Shown here piece by piece: positions 7,845-15,227 of a stretch of DNA of 27,738 nucleotides; within the stretch, counting starts at the first letter, position 1, and the number at the start of each line of letters is the position of its first letter. The translations under genes and the position numbers were made by a program. Source of the DNA: Acidimicrobiia bacterium. GTDB taxonomy: Bacteria; Actinomycetota; Acidimicrobiia; Spongiisociales; SHLN01. Location: positions 1 to 27,738 of the forward strand of contig JAUXJL010000001.1 of NCBI GenBank assembly GCA_030624805.1, in the 5' to 3' direction. Under the pieces are notes generated by a model. The model ran no database searches. It saw nothing but the letters and a program-made list of their open reading frames with translations, and was not told the DNA's origin.

Positions 7845-8735
7845 GTGATCAGCCAAGACCAATACCTCGATCTCATTGAGACACGAGCACAACGTCCCGC
7901 GGCAATTGACGACGCGGCCCAGGCCCGGGTCCGGCGCAGTCATATCGACGATGGCCGCGGGCTCCTGCTGGTCGCCGCCGACCACACCGGCCGTGGGATT
8001 GTCGGTGCAGGCGACAATCCGCTCGCGATTGGAGACCGGCGGGACCTGCTTTCCCGAATCGTCACTGCACTGGCCCATCCGGCGGTCGACGGGGTTATGG
8101 CAACGGCCGACATTGTCGAGGAGCTGTTGTTGTTGGGGGTGCTCGACGGGAAGGTGGTGGTCGGGTCAATGAACCGGAGCGGGATCCTCGGTTCGGCCTG
8201 GGAGCTCGACGATCGGTTCAACTGTTATGACGCCGAAGGAGTGGCCGGGTTCGGTCTGGACGGTGGGAAGATGCTCATGCGGATCGACCTGGAGGACCCG
8301 GGAAGCAACTCGACGATTGTGGCTTGCGGGGAGGCGGTGAGCGAGCTCGCTCGGGCCCGGCTCATGGCGATGGTCGAGCCCCTCCCCTACGCTCGGAACG
8401 GTGGACGATCGCGTCTGGTCACCGATGTGGAATCGCTCGTTCGTGCCATTTCGATTGCTTCTGCCCTGGGTTCGACCTCCGCCTATACGTGGTTGAAGCT
8501 TCCGGCGGTGGAAGGCATGGAACAGGTGATGGCTTCCACGTCATTGCCAACGCTGTTGCTCGGTGGAGATCCCGGTGACGATCGTGATGCTGTGTTCGAG
8601 CGCTGGGAGGTGGCGCTTGCCATTCCCCAGGTGCGAGGCCTGGTAGCGGGTAGATCGATCCTGTACCCGCCGGACGACAACGTCACTGTCACGCTGGACG
8701 TGGTTGCCGGTTTGATGGGCCGAGCCAGTGCCTGA
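7845..8735 (+). CDS. Cgl0159-family (beta/alpha)8-barrel protein, inositol-cluster aldolase-like
   Basis: This 296-residue protein resembles the Cgl0159 family, whose Corynebacterium member sits in the myo-inositol catabolic cluster. Visible features are GLLLVAADHTGRGI near residue 40, a Gly-rich VAGFGLDGGKMLMRIDL segment and TWLKLP with Lys218. The last resembles the lysine-bearing strand of class I aldolases of the DeoC/LacD type. I infer a role at or near the 2-deoxy-5-keto-gluconate-6-phosphate aldolase step (IolJ), but this is not shown. The GTG at 7845 is chosen because it follows a GAAGAGG element; the open frame extends back to 7722 but only through promoter sequence. It overlaps iolB by eight bases. 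Confidence 0.75.
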   Translation: MISQDQYLDLIETRAQRPAAIDDAAQARVRRSHIDDGRGLLLVAADHTGRGIVGAGDNPLAIGDRRDLLSRIVTALAHPAVDGVMATADIVEELLLLGVLDGKVVVGSMNRSGILGSAWELDDRFNCYDAEGVAGFGLDGGKMLMRIDLEDPGSNSTIVACGEAVSELARARLMAMVEPLPYARNGGRSRLVTDVESLVRAISIASALGSTSAYTWLKLPAVEGMEQVMASTSLPTLLLGGDPGDDRDAVFERWEVALAIPQVRGLVAGRSILYPPDDNVTVTLDVVAGLMGRASA

Positions 8736-9576
8736 TTTGTTTCGTCCGGCAGGAACTCTCGCGACCGGGGCCGACTCCGTTCTGATTGATTGTGCCGTCG
8801 CCGGCTGGGATTACGCGGGCCTGCAGGTGTTTCGATTGGCACCCGGCGAGATCCGCCTGTTCCAGTTGGAGGGCGTTGAGGCGGCTCTCCTTCCACTCAC
8901 CGGTGAGGCGAAGGTTGACATCGATCAGGTCAGCTTTTCGCTGGCGGGGCGGTCCGACCTGTTCCGGGAGCGGACCGACTTCGCCTTCGCACCGCTCGAT
9001 TCTGAGCTGCGGGTTGGGTCGAAGAAGGGGGGCGAATTCGCCCTCTGTACAGCAGTTGCAACAACTCGCCTCGAACCCGTTCATGTGCCGCGAGAGTCGG
9101 TTGAAGTTGAGGTGCGTGGTGGGGGTGTCGTGACCCGCCAGATCAACAACTTCATGGCAGTCGACAGCTTCACGGCCGATGCTCTCATCGCGGTCGAGGT
9201 CATCACCCCGGAGGGGAACATCTCGTCGTACCCGCCTCACAAACACGACGAGACCTCGGAGGTCGAAACTCAGCTCGAGGAGATCTATTACTTCCGGATT
9301 GACGGACCTGAGGGTTTCGGGCTGTTCAACGCCTATGCCGCCGACGGCAGCTTCAGTGAGACGATGGTGGTTCGCGACGGCGACGTGTTCCTCGTGCCAA
9401 GGGGATTCCACGGTCCGGCGGTGGCGTTGCCCGGTTACCACATGTATTACTTGAACGTGATGGCAGGCCCTGAGCGAGTGTGGCGGTTCACCGATGACCC
9501 GTCCCACCTATGGCAGCGGGCCGTCATCGATTCGCAGTCCCCGGATCCCCGTCTTCCCCTCGATTCGGGCAGCTGA
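8728..9576 (+). CDS. iolB: 5-deoxy-glucuronate isomerase IolB
   Basis: IolB converts 5-deoxy-D-glucuronate to 2-deoxy-5-keto-D-gluconate in myo-inositol catabolism. The 282 residues are the usual length for this bicupin protein. The metal site is recognisable in SSYPPHKHDE (His171, His173) and LEEIYYF (Glu184/Glu185). The family C-terminal block is also present: VPRGFHGPAV, then YYLNVMAGP and FTDDPSHLW. The GTG start lies inside the end of the Cgl0159-family gene (eight-base overlap), so the two are translationally coupled. IolA, IolC, IolD and IolE are not in the window and must be encoded elsewhere if the pathway is complete. Confidence 0.92.
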   Translation: MPDLFRPAGTLATGADSVLIDCAVAGWDYAGLQVFRLAPGEIRLFQLEGVEAALLPLTGEAKVDIDQVSFSLAGRSDLFRERTDFAFAPLDSELRVGSKKGGEFALCTAVATTRLEPVHVPRESVEVEVRGGGVVTRQINNFMAVDSFTADALIAVEVITPEGNISSYPPHKHDETSEVETQLEEIYYFRIDGPEGFGLFNAYAADGSFSETMVVRDGDVFLVPRGFHGPAVALPGYHMYYLNVMAGPERVWRFTDDPSHLWQRAVIDSQSPDPRLPLDSGS

Positions 9577-9591
9577 CCTGGAGTTCAGCTG
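9570..9591. other. Small hairpin spanning two convergent stop codons
   Basis: CAGCTGA (9570-9576) pairs perfectly with TCAGCTG (9585-9591) around an eight-base loop. The arms contain the TGA of iolB and the TGA of the convergent oxidoreductase, whose coding ends are only eight bases apart. There is no T tract, so intrinsic termination is doubtful. Confidence 0.4.
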
Positions 9592-10565
9592 GCGAGGATT
9601 GAGTCGATCACCGTCATGTTGGCGATGGCATCGTCGATCGGTACCGGGAGGGGTGTGTCCTCCAGAACGGCGCGGGCAAAAAGCTCAGCCTGGATCGTGT
9701 ACTGGTCGACCGGATCGAACGTAACCGTTTCGGTGTCCGGTGCTGCCGGGGGATCCCCTCCCCGGCTCAGGAAGATTCGACCTGGGTGGTCGGACGGGTT
9801 ATTGAACGGGACCGCTACCTCGATATGGCCGTTGCTACCGAAGATTTGGGCCCGCTGGTACTCCTCGGCGCGAATGGAGCACGTAAAGCCGGCCTGGCCA
9901 CCTCCCGGGAACTCGAGTATCGCTGAGGTCATCGTGTCGATTCCCATTTTCTCATCGCGATGGACGGCTGCTTCTATGCGGATCGGCTCGGCCTGAAACA
10001 GCATGCGGGAGAGGTTGATGCTGTAGCAGCCGATGTCCATGAGGGCGCCGCCTCCGTTTTCCCTGCGGTTGCGAATGTTCTCGGGGTCATCGTTGAAGAA
10101 ACTAAACCAGCTCTGGACGGCCTGGAGCTCACCGATGGCTCCGGCGCGAATCAGTCGGACTGCTTCCACCCACATGGGATGGTGCCGGTACATGAAGGCT
10201 TCGGCCAGCTTGACGCCGGCCTTTTCACAGGCATCGGCCATGAGACGGGCCTCGCCGGCTGTCATGCCGAGTGGCTTTTCGCACAGCACGTGTTTGCCGG
10301 CCGCAGCCGCCCTGACGGTCCATTCGGCGTGCATGTCATTGGGAAGCGGGATGTAAACAGCATCGACATCGTCGGCGTTCAACAACTCCTCGTAGGTGCC
10401 GTAGGAAGTAGCGATGCCAAGTTGTCGGGCGGCGGCTCCTGCCCGGTCGGCGTTTCGCGATGCAATGGCGACTACTTCGCAGTTCTCTGCCTGCTGTGTC
10501 GCCGGGGTCACTGTGTCCATTCCGATGTTGGCCGTGCTCAGGATTCCCCACCGGAGGGTGCTCAC
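9585..10565 (-). CDS. Gfo/Idh/MocA oxidoreductase, dihydrodiol/D-xylose dehydrogenase-like
   Basis: This 326-residue protein is the third Gfo/Idh/MocA member in the window. It shows WGILSTANIG at the N terminus, IPLPNDMHAEW, the CEKPLGM motif with the catalytic Lys, then EAFMYRHHP and ALMDIGCYSINLSRML. The YRHHP and DIGCY blocks are typical of the subgroup containing dimeric dihydrodiol dehydrogenases and NADP-dependent D-xylose dehydrogenases. The length fits that subgroup. The GTG start at 10565 overlaps the stop of a 22-codon leader ORF (GTGA), and there is only a weak ribosome site of its own. The substrate is probably an aldose or polyol but cannot be fixed. Confidence 0.88.
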   Translation of the reverse strand: MSTLRWGILSTANIGMDTVTPATQQAENCEVVAIASRNADRAGAAARQLGIATSYGTYEELLNADDVDAVYIPLPNDMHAEWTVRAAAAGKHVLCEKPLGMTAGEARLMADACEKAGVKLAEAFMYRHHPMWVEAVRLIRAGAIGELQAVQSWFSFFNDDPENIRNRRENGGGALMDIGCYSINLSRMLFQAEPIRIEAAVHRDEKMGIDTMTSAILEFPGGGQAGFTCSIRAEEYQRAQIFGSNGHIEVAVPFNNPSDHPGRIFLSRGGDPPAAPDTETVTFDPVDQYTIQAELFARAVLEDTPLPVPIDDAIANMTVIDSILAS

Positions 10566-10630
10566 GACGGTTGCTCTGTTCTTGTCGCCGGCGCTCGCGG
10601 CCGCGCCGGCTTCGTGTACACGGTTGGCAT
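10562..10630 (-). CDS. Putative 22-residue leader ORF coupled to oxidoreductase
   Basis: An ATG at 10630 follows GGGAGGAG at ideal spacing, the strongest ribosome site in this intergenic region. The frame runs 22 codons, begins MPTVYTKPARPRAP, is rich in Pro, Arg and Thr, and ends in a TGA that overlaps the GTG of the oxidoreductase by four bases (GTGA). The oxidoreductase itself has no good Shine-Dalgarno. I infer that ribosomes finishing this ORF reinitiate on the main gene. The peptide resembles nothing I know. It could be a pure translational relay or an attenuating leader. Confidence 0.5.
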   Translation of the reverse strand: MPTVYTKPARPRAPATRTEQPS

Positions 10631-10631
10631 A

Positions 10632-10672
10632 GTGTCTCCTCCCGGGCGCCGAAATGTGTCCCCCAGGCGCCG
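10632..10672. repeat. Two imperfect direct repeats ending in GGCGCCG
   Basis: A GTGTC...GGCGCCG unit occurs at 10632-10651 and again, slightly shorter, at 10656-10672. The two palindromic GGCGCC cores start 21 bases apart (10645 and 10666), about two helical turns. They lie just upstream of the leader ORF of the minus-strand oxidoreductase, and the first overlaps its Shine-Dalgarno. A regulator-binding role is possible but unproven. Confidence 0.35.
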
Positions 10673-10692
10673 TTGTCAGAGAAACTACCGCG

Positions 10693-10719
10693 TTGGAACC
10701 GGCCGATCCGCCCTACACT
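10693..10719 (+). promoter_or_regulatory. Candidate promoter for NifU-like gene
   Basis: TTGGAA (10693-10698) and TACACT (10714-10719) resemble -35 and -10 boxes, but the spacer is only 15 bases. It would give a leader of about 35 bases before the ATG at 10760. The call is weak and rests on consensus alone. Confidence 0.3.
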
Positions 10720-10759
10720 TGTGGAACACACCACCCGAACAGGATGTTTGACTCTCACG

Positions 10760-11071
10760 ATGAATGAACCCACCTTGGCGCACGACGCCCCCGAGGAGAC
10801 CCGAGTTGCGGCCGCCGACGGATCGGCGACCGAAGTCGCGGTTGCTGATGTCGACATGGATGCACTGCTCGAGACCATCGAGTACATCCGGCCTGCGCTG
10901 CAAGCCGACGGTGGCGATCTCGTGCTGTTGGGCGTCGACGGCGGCACTGTCAACCTGCAGATGGTTGGCGCGTGCGGGGGCTGCCCGATGTCGATGATGA
11001 CCCTCAAAGCGGGCATCGAACGCATCATGTTCGACCGTGTTTCCGGTGTGACCGAGGTTAATGCCATCTAG
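10760..11071 (+). CDS. NifU-like C-terminal domain Fe-S protein
   Basis: This 103-residue protein carries the NifU C-terminal (Nfu) domain, a scaffold or carrier for Fe-S clusters. The pattern is LLETIEYIRPALQADGGDLVLL, then VNLQMVGACGGCP with Cys72-x2-Cys75 as cluster ligands, and a terminal GVTEVNAI. About 33 residues of acidic, Ala-rich sequence precede the domain. The ATG at 10760 is chosen because the open frame further upstream runs through the divergent promoter region. A cysteine desulfurase gene, the usual sulfur donor for cluster assembly, lies two kilobases downstream on the same strand. Confidence 0.88.
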   Translation: MNEPTLAHDAPEETRVAAADGSATEVAVADVDMDALLETIEYIRPALQADGGDLVLLGVDGGTVNLQMVGACGGCPMSMMTLKAGIERIMFDRVSGVTEVNAI

Positions 11072-11072
11072 T

Positions 11073-11078
11073 TAGTCT
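11073..11078 (+). promoter_or_regulatory. Candidate -10 box for leaderless meaB
   Basis: TAGTCT fits TANNNT and ends six bases before the GTG at 11085. It starts two bases after the NifU-like gene ends, so meaB may have its own leaderless transcript besides read-through. No clear -35 box is seen. Confidence 0.4.
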
Positions 11079-11084
11079 CGGTCT

Positions 11085-12023
11085 GTGCCCGATACTGAGG
11101 ATCTCCTGACCGCAGCCACCGCCGGTGATCGGCGCGCTCTCGCCAAGCTGTTGACTGTCATTGAACGCGGGGACGAGGACTCCCGGAGCCTGCTCGCAGC
11201 CGTCTATTCCAGCAGCACCGGCGCCCACATCGTTGGGGTGACCGGGCCGCCGGGAGCAGGTAAGAGCACACTCGTGAACGAGCTCGTCGGCCAGATCCGG
11301 GCCGGCGGCGCCGAGGTGGCTGCGTTGCTGGTCGATCCGTCAAGTCCCTTTAGCGGTGGCGCCATTCTCGGCGACCGTATCCGCATGCAGGACCGGGTTC
11401 TGGACTCCGGGGTGTATGCCAGGTCGATGGCGAGCCGCGGTCAATTGGGTGGAGTATCGGTGGCTGTGCCGGGGGCAGTCATTTTGCTCGATGCGGCGGG
11501 TTTTCCATACATCATTCTCGAAACGGTCGGGGTTGGGCAAGCCGAGGTCGCCGTCGTCGAGAGCGCCGACACCACACTCGTCGTCCTCAACCCGGGGTGG
11601 GGTGACAGCATCCAAGCGGCCAAGGCCGGCCTGCTCGAGATCGGTGACGTGTTCGTAGTGAACAAGGCAGACCGGCCGGGAGTGGAATCAACCGTTGCCG
11701 ATCTCAACCACATGTTGCACGAGGGGTCTGAGCGGGCCTGGACCCCTCCGGTGCTGACGACGGTCGCCAAAAACGGTTCTGGTGTGGCCGAGTTGTGGAC
11801 GGCCGTTCAAAGCCATCAGAAGCACCTCAGTGAGGAGGGGAGTCAAACCGCAGAGCGCCGGGCTGAACGCGATCTTCGAGCCGCCATCGCCGAACTAGTC
11901 GGTCGCCGCGCTTCTGCTCACGTTGAGGACTCCGCCATGGTGGAAGCCGTCGCCGACGTGGCGGCTCGTCGGATCGACCCGTGGACGGCGGCCGAGCGCC
12001 TGCTCGGTAACCTGCCCGTATGA
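11085..12023 (+). CDS. meaB: MeaB/ArgK-type G3E GTPase, methylmalonyl-CoA mutase chaperone
   Basis: MeaB-family GTPases protect and reload the B12-dependent methylmalonyl-CoA mutase and related mutases. The 312-residue protein shows Walker A GPPGAGKS (54-61) after VGVT, the VDPSSPFSGGAILGDRIRM switch region that typifies the family, ETVGVGQAEV, and the guanine-specificity NKAD (193-196). The length is normal. The mutase genes are not in this window. The gene overlaps the enoyl-CoA hydratase start by four bases, which suggests shared use in acyl-CoA metabolism. Related GTPases serve other mutases, so the partner is inferred. Confidence 0.92.
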   Translation: MPDTEDLLTAATAGDRRALAKLLTVIERGDEDSRSLLAAVYSSSTGAHIVGVTGPPGAGKSTLVNELVGQIRAGGAEVAALLVDPSSPFSGGAILGDRIRMQDRVLDSGVYARSMASRGQLGGVSVAVPGAVILLDAAGFPYIILETVGVGQAEVAVVESADTTLVVLNPGWGDSIQAAKAGLLEIGDVFVVNKADRPGVESTVADLNHMLHEGSERAWTPPVLTTVAKNGSGVAELWTAVQSHQKHLSEEGSQTAERRAERDLRAAIAELVGRRASAHVEDSAMVEAVADVAARRIDPWTAAERLLGNLPV

Positions 12024-12781
12024 GTCTCGTGCAGTTCAGTGTCGACGAAAACGTCGCAATTATCCGCCTCAACCGTCCCCCCGTGAATGCGCTCAATGCT
12101 GAGCTGGTCGGCGACATCGCCGCAGCAGTTGGCGAGGCAGGCCACCCGAGTCTCAGGGCTGCTGTCATAGCCGGCGACGATCATTTTGCGGCCGGGGCCG
12201 ACATCAAGGAGTTCGGGGCCGTCTTCGAGAGCGAGGGCGAGGATGAGCTTGCGGCCGATTTGAGCAGAGCCGTTTCGAGGTTCGAGCAGCTCGACAAGCC
12301 GACAATCGCGGCAGTTACGGGCTTCGCTCTCGGGGGTGGGCTCGAGTTGGCGATGGGCGCCGACTTCCGGTATCTCGCTGTCGACGCCCAGGTGGGTCAA
12401 CCCGAGATCAAATTGGGGATTATCCCAGGTGCGGGTGGCACCCAGCGGCTGGTCCGGATCGTTGGATGGCAAAGAGCGAAGGAGCTGGTGTTGTCGGGAC
12501 GCACGGTAGGGGCCGCCGAGGCCGAGACGCTCGGCCTGGCCGACAAGGTACTCCCTACCGATGAAGTGTTCGGGGCTGCCGTTGAGGATGCCAAGCTCTG
12601 GGCGACCGGTCCTACCCGGGCGATTGCGGCCGCCAAGCGAACCATGCTGGCCGGGTTCGGAATTGAGGCCGGCCTCGACGCGGAGATCATCGAGTTCAAA
12701 TCGCTCTTTTCGAGCGCTGACGCCCGCGAAGGTGTTCAGGCGTTCATTGAGAAACGTGACGCCGACTTCTCGGGGAGCTGA
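12020..12781 (+). CDS. Enoyl-CoA hydratase/isomerase (crotonase family)
   Basis: This 253-residue cytoplasmic enzyme likely hydrates a trans-2-enoyl-CoA. Crotonase motifs are clear: LNRPPVNALNAEL near the N terminus, the first oxyanion-hole block FAAGADIKEF, the second in GFALGGGLELAMGADFR, and QPEIKLGIIPGAGGTQRL with the glutamate expected for hydration. The length matches single-domain hydratases. It overlaps meaB upstream (ATGA) and the small membrane gene downstream (the A of TGA starts the next ATG). Chain-length specificity cannot be told. Confidence 0.9.
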   Translation: MSLVQFSVDENVAIIRLNRPPVNALNAELVGDIAAAVGEAGHPSLRAAVIAGDDHFAAGADIKEFGAVFESEGEDELAADLSRAVSRFEQLDKPTIAAVTGFALGGGLELAMGADFRYLAVDAQVGQPEIKLGIIPGAGGTQRLVRIVGWQRAKELVLSGRTVGAAEAETLGLADKVLPTDEVFGAAVEDAKLWATGPTRAIAAAKRTMLAGFGIEAGLDAEIIEFKSLFSSADAREGVQAFIEKRDADFSGS

Positions 12782-12984
12782 TGTTCAGATCCGGAAGCAC
12801 CTCCGATCTCATGCCGTGGGGGGCGGCCCTGTTCCTGGCGGTGCTGCTGATCGGCGTGGGAAGGCGGGCCGCCGCCAATGGATGGGAAGCCGTGACAGCG
12901 CTGTCGAGCCTCGCCTGGATGGTCGGGTATGTGTTGGCCGCCGGAGTGATAGGCCAACGCGCCGCCACAGAAGTCCGGGACTAA
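12781..12984 (+). CDS. Small two-helix membrane protein
   Basis: This 67-residue protein is not recognised. Two hydrophobic stretches, about residues 12-27 (WGAALFLAVLLIGVG) and 38-58 (AVTALSSLAWMVGYVLAAGVIG), should form a helical hairpin in the membrane, with a basic RRAA turn between them. Its ATG shares one base with the stop of the enoyl-CoA hydratase gene, so it is translated from the same mRNA. That coupling, the membrane pattern and the codon use like its neighbours support it as real. No function is proposed. Confidence 0.65.
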   Translation: MFRSGSTSDLMPWGAALFLAVLLIGVGRRAAANGWEAVTALSSLAWMVGYVLAAGVIGQRAATEVRD

Positions 12985-13010
12985 CCCGTCCGCTCGCGCC
13001 CCTAGTGAAA

Positions 13011-13016
13011 TAGGAT
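13011..13016 (+). promoter_or_regulatory. Candidate -10 box for leaderless cysteine desulfurase
   Basis: TAGGAT fits TANNNT and lies six bases before the ATG at 13023. No Shine-Dalgarno is present in the 38-base gap. No good -35 box is visible. Confidence 0.45.
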
Positions 13017-13022
13017 CACTCG

Positions 13023-14156
13023 ATGCTCTACCTCGATCATGCAGCCACCACCCCGATGCGACCGGAGGCCTGGGAGGCGCTTTCGGAGTTCAAAGAGGTG
13101 TACGGCAATCCCTCCGGGGTCCATGCCACCTCCCGCGCCGCCAAGAACAGGCTGGAAGTTGCTCGGGAGCTGGCGGCAGACCTTTTGGGAGCGCAACGGA
13201 CCTCCGAAATCGTGTTCACTGCCGGCGGGACCGAAGCCGACAACCTCGCAGTGGTCGGCGCCGCGCTCGCGACCGGCTCACCAGGTCACGTGGTCGTGTC
13301 GGCGGTCGAGCACAAGGCTGTGCTCGAATCAGCGGGCTTCGTCGACCGGCTCGGAGGGCACGCAACGGTCGTGCCGGTCGATGGCGACGGGCTGGTTGAT
13401 CCCGCAGTGGTGGCCGCCTCGGTTAATCCCGACACGACGGTCGTATCCGTGATGACTGCGAACAACGAAACCGGCACACTTCAACCAGTTGCCGAAGTGG
13501 CCGAGGCCGTGCGAGCGGTCAATCCCGCCACCCTGGTCCACACCGATGCCGTCCAGGCTTTCATTTCGGAGCCGGTCAAGGTTGACGCCCTCGGCGTTGA
13601 CCTTCTCTCGCTGGCAGGCCATAAATTTGGCGGCCCAAAAGGTGTTGGCCTGCTGTACGTCCGCGATGGTGTTCGGCTCGAGCCGGTCGTCCACGGTGGC
13701 AGTCAGGAGATGGGACGCCGGGCCGGCACTCATAACCCAATGGGGATAGCCAGCATGGTGGCCGCCATGAAGGCAACCGTCGCCGACCGGGCCGCCTTTC
13801 GGAGGCGGGTCGCTGACGTCCGCGACACGTTCGAGGCCGATTTGGCGGCGGCGGTCCCGGGGTTGGCAGTTAATGGTTCGCTCGATCGACGGCTAGTCCA
13901 GCATTCGCATCTCGGGTTCCCCGGCCACACGTCCGAGACGCTGCTCATCCGGTTCGATCAGGCGGGTTTAGCGGCCGCGGCCGGATCAGCCTGTCAGAGC
14001 GGGGCCGTCGAAGTGTCACACGTCCTGGCAGCCATGGGTATGGGGGAGACGGAGGCCGCTGAAGCAGTCCGCTTTAGTTTCGGATGGACCAGCCAGCCCT
14101 CCGACGCCAAGGTCGCCGCCAAGATCGTCACCGAAGTGCTGGGCGTCCTGGCGTGA
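13023..14156 (+). CDS. iscS: Cysteine desulfurase (NifS/IscS family)
   Basis: This 377-residue PLP enzyme takes sulfur from cysteine for tRNA thiolation and Fe-S clusters. It begins MLYLDHAATTPMRPEA, the family start. It has TAGGTEADNLAV, SAVEHKAV with the PLP-stacking His, MTANNETGTLQPV, and LAGHKFGGPKGVG with the PLP lysine at 201. The sulfur-accepting cysteine is Cys324 in GSACQSG. The gene overlaps mnmA by four bases (GTGA), so its main partner is probably MnmA. The same pairing is found in mycobacteria. Confidence 0.95.
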   Translation: MLYLDHAATTPMRPEAWEALSEFKEVYGNPSGVHATSRAAKNRLEVARELAADLLGAQRTSEIVFTAGGTEADNLAVVGAALATGSPGHVVVSAVEHKAVLESAGFVDRLGGHATVVPVDGDGLVDPAVVAASVNPDTTVVSVMTANNETGTLQPVAEVAEAVRAVNPATLVHTDAVQAFISEPVKVDALGVDLLSLAGHKFGGPKGVGLLYVRDGVRLEPVVHGGSQEMGRRAGTHNPMGIASMVAAMKATVADRAAFRRRVADVRDTFEADLAAAVPGLAVNGSLDRRLVQHSHLGFPGHTSETLLIRFDQAGLAAAAGSACQSGAVEVSHVLAAMGMGETEAAEAVRFSFGWTSQPSDAKVAAKIVTEVLGVLA

Positions 14157-15217
14157 AGGTAGTCGTCGCCATGAGCGGAGGTGTCGACTCATCGGTGGCG
14201 GCAGCCATGATGGTGGAGGCAGGTTATGACGTTATCGGTGTGACTCTCAAGCAGTGGGAGGATGCCGACGGTCACCTGCCAACGGCCGGTTGTTGCACCG
14301 TCGGGGATGCCGAGGACGCCCGCCGGGTGGCGGCTCAGCTCAATATTCCTTACTACGTGCTCGACTACGTCGAAGAGTTTCGGCGGGCCGTGGTCGAGCC
14401 GTTCGGTCATAGTTACCTGGCCGGCCAAACGCCAAACCCGTGGGTGGAATGCAACCGCACTGTGCGATTCAAGGCTTTGCTCGAACGGACGGCAGAGCTG
14501 GGCGGTGACGTGCTCTCCACGGGCCACTATGCCCGGGTCGCATGGCATCCCAGCGGATACCAACTCAAACGCGGGATCGACTCGGGCAAGGACCAGTCCT
14601 ATGTCTTGTACATGCTCACCCAACAACAGCTCGAGCGCATTCGGCTCCCGATTGGAGAGCTCACGAAGCCTCAGGTTCGTGCGTATGCGACTCGTCTCGG
14701 ACTGCGTACCGCCAACAAGCCGGACAGCCAGGAGATCTGTTTCGTGGGCGATGGAAACTACCGGGATTTCCTCGCCGAACATTTTCCGGAGACAAGCCGG
14801 CCGGGCCGCATCGTCGATGCAACCGGCCGGCAGGTGGGATCGCACGACGGAACTTCTGGCTTCACCATCGGGCAACGGCGTGGTCTCGGGGTGGCGCTGC
14901 AAGAACCGAGGTACGTGGTCGACATCGACGCGCCAACCTCGACCATCGTCATTGGTGACCGTGACGACCTACTGGTGAAGGGCTGCATCGTGCGGGATAT
15001 GTCCTTTGTGACGGGTCGGCCGCCCCTCGAAACTGCGATTCAAGTGAAAGTGCGGTATCGGAGCAGGCCGGTCGCGGCCCAGATGGTGGCCGTCGACTCG
15101 GGCTGGCAGGTGGATTTCGACGATCCGCAGGCGGCAGTGGCGCCCGGCCAGGCGGCGGTGCTCTATCACCGAGACCTCGTCATCGGGGGCGGAACCATTT
15201 CCTCAGCGCTCCGATGA
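14153..15217 (+). CDS. mnmA: tRNA-specific 2-thiouridylase MnmA
   Basis: MnmA adds sulfur to the wobble uridine of tRNAs for Lys, Glu and Gln. The 354-residue protein begins VKVVVAMSGGVDSSVAA, the PP-loop ATP-pyrophosphatase motif. The catalytic cysteines are Cys100 in VECNRTVRFK and Cys196 in SQEICFVGDGNYRDF. TGHYARV and KDQSYVLYML are also family blocks. The GTG at 14153 is chosen because it places the PP-loop at the N terminus and overlaps the desulfurase stop (GTGA); the frame extends upstream only inside that gene. The desulfurase next door supplies the persulfide. Confidence 0.96.
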   Translation: MKVVVAMSGGVDSSVAAAMMVEAGYDVIGVTLKQWEDADGHLPTAGCCTVGDAEDARRVAAQLNIPYYVLDYVEEFRRAVVEPFGHSYLAGQTPNPWVECNRTVRFKALLERTAELGGDVLSTGHYARVAWHPSGYQLKRGIDSGKDQSYVLYMLTQQQLERIRLPIGELTKPQVRAYATRLGLRTANKPDSQEICFVGDGNYRDFLAEHFPETSRPGRIVDATGRQVGSHDGTSGFTIGQRRGLGVALQEPRYVVDIDAPTSTIVIGDRDDLLVKGCIVRDMSFVTGRPPLETAIQVKVRYRSRPVAAQMVAVDSGWQVDFDDPQAAVAPGQAAVLYHRDLVIGGGTISSALR

Positions 15218-15227
15218 TCGGATCGAC

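Noticed and set aside
8689..9507. Long minus-strand open frame (272 codons) opposite iolB
   Set aside because: It is a shadow of the well-supported iolB gene and has no start signal or protein-like pattern.
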